Notes: generated by a model from the sequence alone, not told the origin. A stretch of DNA of 45,240 nt from Nitrospirota bacterium (GCA_035516965.1 DATIZR010000030.1:1-45240), one strand, 5' to 3'; numbered from the stretch's first letter, positions 1-9,134 are shown. Program-made: numbers and translations.

Positions 1-2166
1 ACGATGAAGAGCGAGCCCGGAGGGCCGCTCAGAACGAATGTGCTGCTCGACCATGATATCCCCGCCATCGTGGAGAAATACGCCGATGCGGGGTATCCGG
101 CCGTGAAGCAGGGGGCCGTGGACGTCGGCTTCCGGGAGGGACAGGCCTTTGTTCTGATCGAGATCAAGGAGGGGCCGAAAGTGACGGTCGCCTTTTCGGG
201 AAACCGGGCCTTCAGCGACAGCGAACTGCGCAAGCAGCTCCTCATCTGGTCCGAGCGTGACGCATCGGACGCGATCATCGACGGAAGCTCCGACAAGATC
301 AGGAACCTGTACCAGGCCGACGGATATGACAATGTCAAGGTCACGGTGAAGCGGACCGCGCAGCCGGGGAGGCTCGATCTCGTGTTCGACATCCAGGAAG
401 GCAGACGGATCACGGTGGAGCGTATCACCGTGGACGGGAACCGCTATTTTCCGGCAAAGCAGATAAGGGGCGAGATGGCGCTCAAGGAACCGTGGTGGTG
501 GTTCTCGTCGAGCCCTTTCCGGCAGGATCTGCTTGACAAGGACGTGGAATACCTGCGGGACCGGTACCAGGATGCGGGTTTTCTCTCCGCGGAGGTCAAG
601 AGCAAGGTGGACCTCGCCGAGAGGGAGGGAAAGGCGAACGTCCACATCCTGATCTCGGAGGGCCCGCAGACCCGGATGGGGTCGATTGCCTTCGAGGGCA
701 ACAATGCCCTGACCGCCTCGCAGCTCCTGGAAAAGCTCAGCACGAAGCCGGGGTCGCCGTACAACGACCGCATGGTCGATGAGGACCGATACCGGATCCT
801 CTCCGCCTATTCCGACAAGGGGTATCTCTACGCCCGCGTCGAGGTCGACCGGAAACCGAATGACGGGACCATCGACGTTACCTACCGGATAACCGAGGAC
901 CAGCCGGTCAGGATCGGGCGGATCATCGTCCGCGGCAACGAAAGCACGAAGGAGAGCGCGATCAGGCGCGAGCTGCTCCTGAAGCCCGGCGATGCCTACG
1001 ACTACGAGAAGATCCTGAAGAGCCAGCAGCGGATCTACCGGTTCGGATACTTCAGCCGGGTGCGGTTCGAACCCTTGAATCCCGGCGAGAAGGAGTACGT
1101 GAAAGACATGCTCCTCTCCATCGAGGAGCGGCCCGCAGGCTCCGTGGAGTTCGGCGTGGGGTACGGCGATCTCGACCGTGCGCGCGGGTCCGTGGAAGTT
1201 TCCTACCGGAACCTGTGGGGGCTGGCCCATTATGCCGGCGTGCGCTTCGAAAAGAGCGACATCCTGACGCGGGCGATCCTGAATTACCAGCATCCCTGGT
1301 TCTTCGGGTACGATATGCAGGGGAAATTCGCGCTCGTCTGGTCCAATACGGAACATCTCAATTCCCAGACGCGCGAGATCTATTACAATACGCGCGAGGC
1401 CTCGGCTTCCTACGGGGTGGAAAAAAAGCTGGGAGCAATGAAAGCCTCGCTCACGTACGCGTACGAAAATGTGACGAACTATGACTTGGAGCCCGGGGTC
1501 ATTCTCTCATTCCAGGACATCGGCCACGTGCGCGTCAGCAGCCTGATCCCCGCCTTGGTCTGGGACCTACGCGACGATATCTTCAACCCGAAATCGGGGG
1601 CGATCCACGGCATTGTGCTCAAACAGGCCATGCACCAGATCGGATCGGAGGCCGACTTTACCAAGCTCTCGCTCCAGAGCAGCTGGTACATCCCCATGAG
1701 TCCATCGGTCTTGGCCGCGCTCTCGGCCCGCGGCGGCATGGCATGGCCGCATTATGAATCGACCGATATCCCGCTCCATGAACGATTTTACCTGGGCGGC
1801 AGCACCACGATCCGCGGGTATACGCAGGATTCCGTCGGCCCGAGCAACCTCAACCCGGACGGCACAACCACGCCGACCGGAGGCTCGGCCATGTGGCTGC
1901 TCAACGCGGAGGTCCGGGTCATGGCAACGGAAGGCTTTGGCTTTGTGCTGTTCTCCGACGCGGGCAGGGTCTGGCTTGACGAGAATGAGCAGATACTCAT
2001 CAACCAGCCCGACCAGCTCCGGCCGCCGGCGCGCGCGTCCTATGGCGCGGGCATCCGGTATGGAACGCCGGTCGGACCGCTCAGGATCGATTACGGGCTG
2101 AAAATAAACCGCCGGCCGGGAGAAAGCCGGGGTGAGCTCCACTTCAACATCGGGCACGCTTTTTAA
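1..2166 (+). CDS. BamA/Omp85-family outer membrane assembly protein, 5' partial
   Basis: An outer-membrane beta-barrel protein that folds and inserts other barrel proteins (or, if TamA-like, exports particular ones). The frame is open to the left edge, so the true start and signal peptide probably lie outside the window; the first ATG inside is at 4. Residues about 50-375 hold consecutive POTRA repeats, each with the pattern of a short strand followed by G-N-x-x-x (for example IAFEGNNALTASQL, IIVRGNESTKESAI) and 'YRFGYFSRVRFEP' closing the last one. The remainder is a 16-strand-type barrel with the conserved lid-loop motif GGSTTIRGY and the terminal segment GPLRIDYGLKIN, ending in a C-terminal Phe as outer-membrane barrels do. 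BamA and TamA cannot be separated without the N-terminus; four or more POTRAs favour BamA-like. No obvious partner gene follows in the next 600 bp. Confidence 0.9.
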   Translation, partial: TMKSEPGGPLRTNVLLDHDIPAIVEKYADAGYPAVKQGAVDVGFREGQAFVLIEIKEGPKVTVAFSGNRAFSDSELRKQLLIWSERDASDAIIDGSSDKIRNLYQADGYDNVKVTVKRTAQPGRLDLVFDIQEGRRITVERITVDGNRYFPAKQIRGEMALKEPWWWFSSSPFRQDLLDKDVEYLRDRYQDAGFLSAEVKSKVDLAEREGKANVHILISEGPQTRMGSIAFEGNNALTASQLLEKLSTKPGSPYNDRMVDEDRYRILSAYSDKGYLYARVEVDRKPNDGTIDVTYRITEDQPVRIGRIIVRGNESTKESAIRRELLLKPGDAYDYEKILKSQQRIYRFGYFSRVRFEPLNPGEKEYVKDMLLSIEERPAGSVEFGVGYGDLDRARGSVEVSYRNLWGLAHYAGVRFEKSDILTRAILNYQHPWFFGYDMQGKFALVWSNTEHLNSQTREIYYNTREASASYGVEKKLGAMKASLTYAYENVTNYDLEPGVILSFQDIGHVRVSSLIPALVWDLRDDIFNPKSGAIHGIVLKQAMHQIGSEADFTKLSLQSSWYIPMSPSVLAALSARGGMAWPHYESTDIPLHERFYLGGSTTIRGYTQDSVGPSNLNPDGTTTPTGGSAMWLLNAEVRVMATEGFGFVLFSDAGRVWLDENEQILINQPDQLRPPARASYGAGIRYGTPVGPLRIDYGLKINRRPGESRGELHFNIGHAF

Positions 2167-2766
2167 ATGCCCCTTCGCGGTCTGGGTCCGGACAACAGCG
2201 GCAGAGCGCGTCAAGGGCCGGGGTCCCCGTCGTGCTGGACCCCGAACCGGATGCTCCGCGCCGCCTGCCTGGTCTGGACGGAAACGCCGCACAGTGCTAT
2301 TATTGAACATGGCGTGGATGCGGAAAACACAATGCCGCTCTGTGTGCGATGTGGGCGGGCAATGAGGGCGCAAGGCGACGGTCCCGCTGGTCGTCACGGC
2401 ATTCGTACGGAAAACCGGCTGGTACTGGTGCATGATGTCTCTGAAAGATGCATCCGCTGCGGGTGCGGCGCATGCGCGTCGAGTTGCTGTCAAAAGTTAA
2501 ATGAAAACAGAGCATGAAGGACGAAACCACGGAGAGCCTTCAGGACTGCCCGGGTTAATTCTGAACACGAAAGGGCTGCTTTTTCATTTTGCTCTGCGCG
2601 CTCATCATTTTTTGAGAAACGGTGCAAGAGCGTAAGTCGCTATTAAAAAGAGGGCGCCGAGGGTGAGGTATTTCAAGAATGTTTGTATCCCTGAGATTCA
2701 AGAAGTTTTCTGTGGACTCTGTGGCCAGATTATGACAATTCGCGCCTTGAGAAAAGGCTTCATGGC
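2167..2766. other. 600-bp intergenic stretch without a convincing gene
   Basis: Between the barrel gene and the sensor gene. It holds a 7-bp inverted repeat (ggggtcc 2220-2226, ggacccc 2237-2243), pieces resembling the dispersed 'ccacagag' repeat (2523-2535 and 2710-2724), a short stem gcctt/aaggc just before the sensor gene, and a possible 23-codon membrane peptide on the minus strand (listed separately). A 116-codon frame directly after the barrel stop has no signal peptide, no family resemblance and a composition typical of GC-rich non-coding frames, so it is not called. Confidence 0.5.
2605..2676 (-). CDS. Possible 23-residue single-pass membrane peptide (speculative)
   Basis: Reading the minus strand from a TTG at 2676 gives 23 residues ending in two consecutive TGA stops. 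The product is almost entirely hydrophobic (LTLGALFLIATYALAPF core) with a Lys at position 2 and a terminal Lys-Lys, the charge pattern of a single transmembrane helix. A weak purine-rich stretch (aggga) lies about 11 bases upstream of the TTG. It could equally be a leftover of a decayed gene or chance. No family is recognised. Confidence 0.2.
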   Translation of the reverse strand: MKYLTLGALFLIATYALAPFLKK

Positions 2767-4695
2767 ATGAAAATCCATAAAAGACTGATGTTCCTCGTCG
2801 CGGCGGGCATGCTGGTGATCCTGGCGGTGACGGCGCTGTCGTTCGAGTACATCAATGCAGCCTTTTCCCGCACCAGTCGGCAGCTGGGAGCGTTCTCTGC
2901 CGATGCCGAGCGGATCTGGCTCATCGAACGGCAGCTCGACGAAATATCCATTGCCGTGCAGAATTTCGTGATGACCGGCGAACGGAGCTACTGGAACCGG
3001 TACGAGACCGCCCGAAACGAGGCGGACCGGGCGCTGGCCGGCTTCCCGGGGGGAGCTCCGGCAGCACGGGACGGGGCCGCGCCGTCGAGCCTCGTGGCGG
3101 ACCTGGACCTGATGAAAACAAAGGTGGAGCGTGTTTTTTCACTGCGGCCCACTGACCCCCGGCAGCGGATGCTTGCCACGGACCTGCTGGCCGAGCTGGA
3201 CAGCCTGCAGCTCTGGATGAAGCGCGACATCGAGAAGTATCAGCAGGCGAACGCGGCGCAGATGGGCATCGTCCTTGAGCAGCTCCACCGGAACAATCTG
3301 TGGATCAACGTCCTTCTCCTCGCGATCCTCATAACATCCCTGGGCGCCCTCTTCGCCTTCGTTCTGTACTTCCACCGCAAGGTCTCGGTTCCGCTCCTCG
3401 ATCTCTGGGAAGGAACGGAGGAAATCAGCCGGGGGAACCTCGATTACCAGGTGCAGGTGCACGGCGAAAACGACATCGCCAGGCTGGGAGAGCGATTCAA
3501 TGAGATGGCCCACCGGCTCCGGGTCTCCTATGCCGACCTCGAGCAGAAACTGTACGAGCGGACCCACGAGCTGGCGTCGCTCGACGCCGTCGCACTCACC
3601 CTGAGCCGGGCCGGCACGCTGAAGGACGTGCTGGACAAATCGCTGCTCAGGATCGTTGAGAGCCTTTCCGGGATCGATCCCAAGGGCGGGATCTTTCTGT
3701 GCGAACCGGACGGGGAGGTGCTGCGACTCGTCACCTCCCGGGGCCTTTCCCCCGAGTTCGTGCAGCAGGAGTCCGAGATCAGGATGGGGGAATGCCTCTG
3801 CGGCATCGCGGCCCAGAACGGGGAGCTCCTGTACACCGGGCACGGCTGTGACGACCCGCGCCACACGAGGCCCGACAGCGGGGAGGACCACTCCCACATC
3901 ATCATCCCGATCAAGTCCCGCGGGATCGTACTCGGCGTCGTCTTTCTCTATCCCCAGAAGGATTTTCAGCTGAAACCCTCCGATGTCCAGATGCTTGATG
4001 CCATGGGAGTGCAGCTGGGAATGGCGGTCGAGAACTTCCGTTTCTACGCCGAGGTAAAGGAATCGAGCGAGAAATACTGGGACCTCTTCGAGAATGCCAC
4101 GGACATCCTGTTCACCATGGACGCGTCGGGCAGGCTCACCGCCGTGAACAAGGCAGCCGAGACGTTCTCGGGCTATTCCAAGGTGGAGCTCACCGGCAAG
4201 AGCATCTTCGACTTTCTCTCCCCCGGGGGCGCAGAGGCCGCCCGTCGCCTGCTGCACAACGGGTTCAAGACCCGGGGGTGGACGGAGTTCGAGGTCGCCG
4301 GGAAGGAGGGGGGTCCGGTGTTCATCGAGGCGAGCGCCCGCAAGCTTATCAGGAACCGACAGTTCGCGGGATACCAGGTGACGGCACGCGACGTGACCGA
4401 GCAGAAACGCATGCGGGAGATGCTCGTGCAGGCCGAGCGGCTCGGGGCGATCGGCCAGGTGGTCGTGACCGTGCGGCACGAGATCAACAACCCCCTGACG
4501 ACCGTGATCGGGAATACGGAGCTCCTGATGGAGCGTTACGGGGAGAAGGACCCGGAGATGGCCGCGCGTCTCGAAGCGGTCCTGAGCAACGCGATCAGGA
4601 TCGCGGAGATCGTCAAGCAGCTGGAAGGCATCCGGAAGGACAGGGTCGTGGAATACCTGAAGGGGATCCCGATGACGGACCTGAAACAGGAGTAG
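2767..4695 (+). CDS. Membrane sensor protein HAMP-GAF-PAS-HisKA, no ATPase domain
   Basis: A signal-sensing membrane protein of the histidine-kinase type. Transmembrane helix 1 is at residues 8-28, a helical periplasmic sensor at 29-177, transmembrane helix 2 at 178-202, HAMP at about 204-257, a GAF domain at about 275-430 (contains ECLCGIAAQNGELL), a PAS domain at about 434-548, and a phospho-acceptor dimerisation domain with the H-box VRHEINNPLTT (His571). The protein stops about 70 residues after the H-box, at MTDLKQE, so the N, G1 and G2 boxes of the HATPase domain are absent. No continuation is seen in another frame, because the next gene starts across the stop codon. It therefore cannot autophosphorylate alone; it may act as a phospho-acceptor or as a scaffold for a separate kinase. 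No response regulator is adjacent; the nearest is at 13391. Confidence 0.88.
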   Translation: MKIHKRLMFLVAAGMLVILAVTALSFEYINAAFSRTSRQLGAFSADAERIWLIERQLDEISIAVQNFVMTGERSYWNRYETARNEADRALAGFPGGAPAARDGAAPSSLVADLDLMKTKVERVFSLRPTDPRQRMLATDLLAELDSLQLWMKRDIEKYQQANAAQMGIVLEQLHRNNLWINVLLLAILITSLGALFAFVLYFHRKVSVPLLDLWEGTEEISRGNLDYQVQVHGENDIARLGERFNEMAHRLRVSYADLEQKLYERTHELASLDAVALTLSRAGTLKDVLDKSLLRIVESLSGIDPKGGIFLCEPDGEVLRLVTSRGLSPEFVQQESEIRMGECLCGIAAQNGELLYTGHGCDDPRHTRPDSGEDHSHIIIPIKSRGIVLGVVFLYPQKDFQLKPSDVQMLDAMGVQLGMAVENFRFYAEVKESSEKYWDLFENATDILFTMDASGRLTAVNKAAETFSGYSKVELTGKSIFDFLSPGGAEAARRLLHNGFKTRGWTEFEVAGKEGGPVFIEASARKLIRNRQFAGYQVTARDVTEQKRMREMLVQAERLGAIGQVVVTVRHEINNPLTTVIGNTELLMERYGEKDPEMAARLEAVLSNAIRIAEIVKQLEGIRKDRVVEYLKGIPMTDLKQE

Positions 4696-4706
4696 GAGCA
4701 TCAGAC

Positions 4707-5411
4707 GTGTTGCAATTCCCGGCGACAAGAAAGGCGAAGGACGTGAAGCGCACGATGAGACCTGACCCGGCTTTTTTTTCGAGCCTGCCGCTCCGCCGCC
4801 CCGCGGCTCTCGTCCTGCCTCTGCTCATGCTCCTGATCCTGCTCCCTTGGCCGGTCCGGGCCGAACTGATCGACCGCGTGGTAGCGTCTGTAGGCCATGA
4901 TGTCATCACGCTGAGCGAACTGAACCAGGCGGTGGGTTTCAATGCGGCGCTCGGGGGAGGCAACACCGAGGCGATCCGGGCCGGGACACTGGAAGGCCTC
5001 ATCAACCGCGATCTTCTGGTCCAGGAGGCGCGGCGGCTCAAGTTCGTAGAGATCTCGGACCAGGACATCGCCGCGGAAATCGAAAAGCTCACTCAAAGGC
5101 TCGGCTCCGAAAAGGCGCTTGACGATTTTCTGGAGCGTCTGGACATGACCAGGGAACGGCTCGGCCGCATGCTGGGCGAGCGGCTGCTCGTGGAGCGGTT
5201 CGTCGAGAAAAAGATCAGCCTCTTCGTCCGGGTGGACCGGGACGAGGCTGAGGAGTTTTTCAACGCGCACCGGGACCGCTTCGAGGGAAAACGGTTCAGC
5301 GACGTCCAGAAGCAGATCACGGCCGGGTTGCAGAGGCAAAAGCTCGGACAGCAGATGTCCCGGTATCTCGCCGAGCTCAGGAGCAAGGCGGACGTGAAAA
5401 TCAACCAATGA
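4707..5411 (+). CDS. Exported SurA-N-type chaperone without a PPIase domain
   Basis: A periplasmic chaperone-like protein. A hydrophobic signal sequence (LVLPLLMLLILLPWPVRA) leads into the SurA N-domain opening ELIDRVVASVGHDVITLSELNQA, then the typical GLINRDLLVQEARRLKF and the helical FFNAHRDRFEGKRFSDVQ segment. The parvulin-type peptidyl-prolyl isomerase domains of full-length SurA (over 400 residues) are missing; the frame stops cleanly. The GTG at 4707 is chosen because taggag (4693-4698, overlapping the previous stop) lies 8 bases ahead; an ATG at 4755 would give a more compact signal peptide but has no clear ribosome site. It sits between the sensor and SppA, with other envelope functions nearby. 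Confidence 0.8.
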   Translation: MLQFPATRKAKDVKRTMRPDPAFFSSLPLRRPAALVLPLLMLLILLPWPVRAELIDRVVASVGHDVITLSELNQAVGFNAALGGGNTEAIRAGTLEGLINRDLLVQEARRLKFVEISDQDIAAEIEKLTQRLGSEKALDDFLERLDMTRERLGRMLGERLLVERFVEKKISLFVRVDRDEAEEFFNAHRDRFEGKRFSDVQKQITAGLQRQKLGQQMSRYLAELRSKADVKINQ

Positions 5412-5517
5412 GAGCGATACAAGGTATGATGAACAGGGTAAATTGCACTGCAACGAACAGGGCGTTTCACCGGTCAATCCTCTTTCCGGTCGCCCTTCAT
5501 TCCCGAGGAGGTTTGCC

Positions 5518-6465
5518 ATGCAAGGAGCCAAGAGAATTGTGTTACTCGCCGCTTTCCTGCCGCTGTTGTCCGGCTGTTTCGTCATCAAGGTCAACCTGCT
5601 TCCCGAGGCGCAGCCGCTGGAGGAACAGGTGATCTCGGGAGAGGGGAGGGACAAGATCGCGCTCGTGGACATAACCGGCGTGATCACGACCGAAGAGGGC
5701 GGGACGGCGCTCGGGGCAACCAAGGAGCCGGGCATGGTCGCCGTGCTGCGCGAGCAGCTTGACCGCGCTCGCTCGGATAAGAACGTCAAGGCCCTGGTGC
5801 TCAGGATCAACAGCCCCGGCGGCGGCGTGACGGCCTCGGACATGCTCTATCACGAGATCCGGAAATTCAGGAACGAGACGGGCGTGAAAGTCGTGGCCCA
5901 TTTCACGGACACGGGGGCGTCGGGCGCCTACTATACGGCGCTTGCCGCGGAGCGCATCACGGCGCAGCCGACGACCATCACGGGAAGCATCGGCGTCACC
6001 ATGCTGCGCGTCGACGCCACGGGCCTGATGCAGAAGATCGGCATCCAGGCCCTCGAGATATCGTCGGGTCCGGAGAAGGGCATGGGCTCTCCGTTCCGGG
6101 CGGTCACGCCGGAGGAGAAGAAGATATTCCAGTCCATGATCGACGATCTCTACGGCAGGTTCGTGGGACTGATCGTCGCCGAGCGGAAGCTGGCGCCCGA
6201 ACGGGTCCGGCAGCTTGCGGACGGGCGGATCTATACCAGCAGCGAGGCAAAGGACGCGGGCCTGATCGACGGCATCGGTTATCTCGAGGATGCCTTTTCC
6301 CAGGCGAGGAACCTCGCGGGCATCGACCGCGCTACCATCGTGACCTATCTGCGGCCCGGGGAATACCGTCCGAACATCTACTCTTTGAACATGAGCCTGT
6401 TCAATGTGAACCTCGGTGAACTGGCCAAGCCGGGGATGAAGTTCACCTATTTGTGGCTGCCATAG
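5518..6465 (+). CDS. sppA: Signal peptide peptidase SppA, lipoprotein form (S49 family)
   Basis: A membrane-attached serine protease that degrades cleaved signal peptides. The ATG at 5518 follows a strong ribosome site (cgaggagg) and gives a lipoprotein signal, MQGAKRIVLLAAFLPLLSGC, with lipobox LSGC, instead of the usual transmembrane anchor. The fold of the short (about 36 kDa) SppA type follows: the INSPGGGV oxyanion segment, catalytic Ser135 in TGASGAYY, TITGSIGV, and the general-base Lys187 in GPEKGMGSPFR. The Ser-Lys spacing of 52 residues equals that of Bacillus SppA. At 315 residues it is the normal length of a single-domain SppA. Confidence 0.92.
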   Translation: MQGAKRIVLLAAFLPLLSGCFVIKVNLLPEAQPLEEQVISGEGRDKIALVDITGVITTEEGGTALGATKEPGMVAVLREQLDRARSDKNVKALVLRINSPGGGVTASDMLYHEIRKFRNETGVKVVAHFTDTGASGAYYTALAAERITAQPTTITGSIGVTMLRVDATGLMQKIGIQALEISSGPEKGMGSPFRAVTPEEKKIFQSMIDDLYGRFVGLIVAERKLAPERVRQLADGRIYTSSEAKDAGLIDGIGYLEDAFSQARNLAGIDRATIVTYLRPGEYRPNIYSLNMSLFNVNLGELAKPGMKFTYLWLP

Positions 6466-6616
6466 CGCGATCGCGTGCGGCCCGGTGATGCTTTCAGTGA
6501 CCGCTCCGCGGCGAGCCGGACAGCGCCACGCCCAGTGAAAGATAAGTCTTGAAGAGACTCCCCTGTTTGTGGTAAATTTGCTACAGTTTTTCCTTCAAAT
6601 ACCGGGGGAGGTCCGC

Positions 6617-7177
6617 ATGGTAAAGAGCCCGTTGCTCTCACTCATCATCGTGCTTCTCCCGTGGTCCTTGCTGTGCGCCGCCGAACCCAATCCGGCCTCA
6701 CAGGACTATCTTACGGCAAAGAAGCTGTTCACTGCATCCCGGTTCCAGGACGCCCTTTCCCTGTATCAGAAGCTCCTCGAATCCCCGCCTGAGGGCGTGA
6801 CCCGGAGCGACATCCACTCACATATCGGAGACACGTGGTTCCGGCTCGGATCCTACGGGAACGCGCTCGACGCGTACCGCGCCGCGGTCAGGGGCCAGAA
6901 AGAAAGCGCGCGGCCCGAGACCCAGTACTGGATCGGTTTCTGCTGCTTTCTGCTCGGAAGGGACGCGGAGGCGGTCCAGGAGTTCCTGAAGATTCCCGGC
7001 CTCTATCCCTCGTCCGGCATGTGGGTGGGCACGGCGTATTACTGGGCAGGAAGGGCCTCAGAGCGCATGGGCAGGGCAGGCGATGCAGCGTCATACTACC
7101 GCCTCGCCGGAGGGAACGGCCGCTCGACCCAGGGCAGGTTCGCACTCAAGAAGGCCGAAGCAGCGGCGGGGAAATAA
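6617..7177 (+). CDS. Exported tetratricopeptide-repeat protein
   Basis: A 186-residue periplasmic protein. The ATG at 6617 follows gggggagg and starts a clean signal peptide (VKSPLLSLIIVLLPWSLLCAAEP). The mature part is built of TPR helices: DYLTAKKLFTASRFQDALSLYQKLLE, then the IHSHIGDTWFRLGSYGNALDAYRAAV pair, the TQYWIGFCCFLLGRDAEAVQEF pair, and the GTAYYWAGRASERMGRAGDAASYYR pair. Such proteins mediate protein contacts; a YbgF/CpoB-like or outer-membrane lipoprotein-scaffold role is possible but cannot be assigned. It lies 150 bp after sppA. Confidence 0.82.
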   Translation: MVKSPLLSLIIVLLPWSLLCAAEPNPASQDYLTAKKLFTASRFQDALSLYQKLLESPPEGVTRSDIHSHIGDTWFRLGSYGNALDAYRAAVRGQKESARPETQYWIGFCCFLLGRDAEAVQEFLKIPGLYPSSGMWVGTAYYWAGRASERMGRAGDAASYYRLAGGNGRSTQGRFALKKAEAAAGK

Positions 7178-7255
7178 GCGAAGGGCCCTGGGGAAACGGC
7201 AAAAAAGACCTTAGTATCTAACAAATCAAATTCTTTACAAAAGGGCAAGAAAATT

Positions 7256-7360
7256 TCTCGCAGAGGCGCAGAGCTCAGAGAAAATCAAAAAATAGTTCGC
7301 CATGAAAGACTTTCGGGTTTTGGTTTTAAACTCTGCGTCCTCCGCGTGCTCCGCGAGAGA
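7256..7360. repeat. Inverted pair of 'ctctgcg-tcc-tccgcg' type dispersed repeat
   Basis: Left arm 7256-7281 (tctcgcagaggcgcagag...) and right arm 7331-7360 (ctctgcgtcctccgcgtg...) are imperfect reverse complements separated by about 50 bases. The same simple word ('cgcagaggcgcagag') is known as a frequent intergenic repeat in many deltaproteobacterial and Nitrospirae-like genomes. It occupies most of the 230-bp gap before recN. Confidence 0.55.
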
Positions 7361-7407
7361 CGCCTTTAGCTTCTGGTTTTGATCCGGCTTGTCCGGGTCA
7401 GGTTCTT

Positions 7408-9108
7408 ATGCTAAAAGAACTGAACATTAAGAATTTTGCCATCATCGACCAGCTCCGCGTGGAGTTCGGACCGGGGCTGAACGTGCTCACGGGAGAGACC
7501 GGCGCGGGCAAATCGATCGTCGTCGACGCGCTCGGCCTGGCGCTCGGCGAGCGGGCAAGCTCGGACCTGATCCGGACGGGCTTCGAGGAAGCCGTGGTGG
7601 AAGCGGCGTTCGAGCTGAACGGGCGCGGCACGGAGGAGGTCAAGGGACTGCTTTCCGAGCAGGGCATCGAGTTCGACCCGGCCGAGGACCTGATCGTGCG
7701 CAGGGTGCTCGCGGCATCGGGCAAGAACAAGGTCTACATCAACGGGAGTTTGGCCAACCTCGCGACGCTCTCGGCGCTCGGCCAAAGCCTCGCCGACATC
7801 CACGGCCAGCATGAACACCAGTCGCTCCTGTCGCTGGAACGCCAGATGGACCTGCTCGACTCCTTCGGAGGACTCACGCCGCTCCGCGACGAGGTGGCTG
7901 CCGAGTACGGACGGCTGTCGGACGTCCGGAAGGCGCTTGCCGGGCTCGAGGCCGGGGAGCGGGACCGCGCCCAGCGCGAGGACATGCTGCGCTTCCAGAA
8001 GAACGAGATCGAGGCCGCCCTGCTGAAGCCCGGCGAGGACAACGAGCTCGCGAACGAGCAGAAGGTGATTGCCAGCTCGGAGAAGCTTGCCGCCGCCTCC
8101 GCCATGGTGGACGAGGTGCTTCACTCCTCCGACGATTCCGTGCTGGTGAACCTGAAAAAGGCGATCAACGGGCTGAAGGACATCAGCGCGATCGACAGCC
8201 GGATCTCCGGGGCCGTGGAATTGTGCGAGTCCGGGCGCGCGCAGGTGGAGGAGGCTGCCCGGGAGATCGCAGCCTACCGGGACCGGATCGAGTTCGACCC
8301 CCGGCGGCTGGAGCAGGTCGGCGACCGGCTGGACCTGATCCAGAAGCTGAAAAAGAAATATGGTAACACGGTCGAGGAGGTCATCGCATTCGGAGAGCGG
8401 GCGGCCGCCGATTTGGAGCGCATGGAAAAAGCGTCCGAGGAGATCGAGCAGCGGAAGTCCGAGATCCAGGCCATAAAGTTCGGACTGACCGACCGGGCGA
8501 GCGAGCTCACCGGGAAGCGCGGCGTTGCCGCGAAGGAGCTCGAAAAGAAGATCGAATCGGAACTGGGTCACCTGGGCATGAAGAAGACGACCTTTTCCAT
8601 TGCGATCATTCAGGAGCCGGGCGGCGATACCCTGAGCGGGCTCAGGCTGGGGCCCCGCGGAGCGGACCGGGTGGAGTTCCTGATCTCGCCCAACCCCGGC
8701 GAGGAGCCGAAGCCGCTCGCGAAGATCGCCTCGGGCGGCGAGCTGTCGAGGATCATGCTGGCGCTCAAGACGCTCCTCGTGGAGGGCGACAGCATCCCGA
8801 CGCTGGTCTTCGACGAGGTCGACGCCGGCATCGGCGGCGCGGTGGCGGAAGAGGTCGGGAAGAAGCTGCGGCGCATCTCGGCAAAGCGGCAGGTCTTCTG
8901 CATCACCCACCTGGCCCAGATCGCGAGCATGGCAACGAGCCACTACGGGGTGGCCAAGTCCGTGAAGAAGGACCGCACGAGCACGGAGGTCAGGCTGCTG
9001 GAAAAGCAGGAGCGCGTCGACGAGATCGCGCGCATGCTCGGCGGGAAGTCGATCACCGAGGCGACGATCAGGCACGCCGAGGAGATGATCGAGCGGGGAA
9101 GCGTGTGA
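7408..9108 (+). CDS. recN: DNA repair protein RecN
   Basis: An SMC-like ATPase that holds DNA ends together during repair of double-strand breaks. The N-terminus MLKELNIKNFAIIDQL is diagnostic. Walker A GETGAGKS is at residues 29-36, DIHGQHEHQSLL is at about 131-142, a long charged coiled-coil arm runs from about 150 to 370, the ABC signature ASGGELSRIMLALK lies near residue 445, and Walker B TLVFDEVDAGIGG near 468. FCITHLAQIA and the DEIARMLGG segment follow. Its 566 residues are the normal family length. The start has only a weak ribosome site (tcagg) but the N-terminus matches the family. Confidence 0.97.
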   Translation: MLKELNIKNFAIIDQLRVEFGPGLNVLTGETGAGKSIVVDALGLALGERASSDLIRTGFEEAVVEAAFELNGRGTEEVKGLLSEQGIEFDPAEDLIVRRVLAASGKNKVYINGSLANLATLSALGQSLADIHGQHEHQSLLSLERQMDLLDSFGGLTPLRDEVAAEYGRLSDVRKALAGLEAGERDRAQREDMLRFQKNEIEAALLKPGEDNELANEQKVIASSEKLAAASAMVDEVLHSSDDSVLVNLKKAINGLKDISAIDSRISGAVELCESGRAQVEEAAREIAAYRDRIEFDPRRLEQVGDRLDLIQKLKKKYGNTVEEVIAFGERAAADLERMEKASEEIEQRKSEIQAIKFGLTDRASELTGKRGVAAKELEKKIESELGHLGMKKTTFSIAIIQEPGGDTLSGLRLGPRGADRVEFLISPNPGEEPKPLAKIASGGELSRIMLALKTLLVEGDSIPTLVFDEVDAGIGGAVAEEVGKKLRRISAKRQVFCITHLAQIASMATSHYGVAKSVKKDRTSTEVRLLEKQERVDEIARMLGGKSITEATIRHAEEMIERGSV

Positions 9109-9134
9109 AACAGAATGGAGCGGGGCATAAGGGG

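Noticed and set aside
1567-2493. Long minus-strand frame over the end of the BamA-like gene
   Set aside because: It lies antisense to a well-supported barrel domain and shows no recognisable protein features; long antisense frames are expected at this GC content.
2167-2517. 116-codon frame directly after the BamA-like stop, with a few CxxC pairs
   Set aside because: No signal peptide, no family pattern, Arg/Gly/Pro-rich as random GC-rich frames are, and no ribosome site distinct from the preceding gene.
3139-4728. 529-codon minus-strand frame under the sensor gene
   Set aside because: Antisense shadow of clear HAMP, GAF, PAS and H-box motifs on the plus strand.
7411-9075. 554-codon minus-strand frame under recN
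   Set aside because: recN on the plus strand is unambiguous; the antisense frame has a low-complexity composition.
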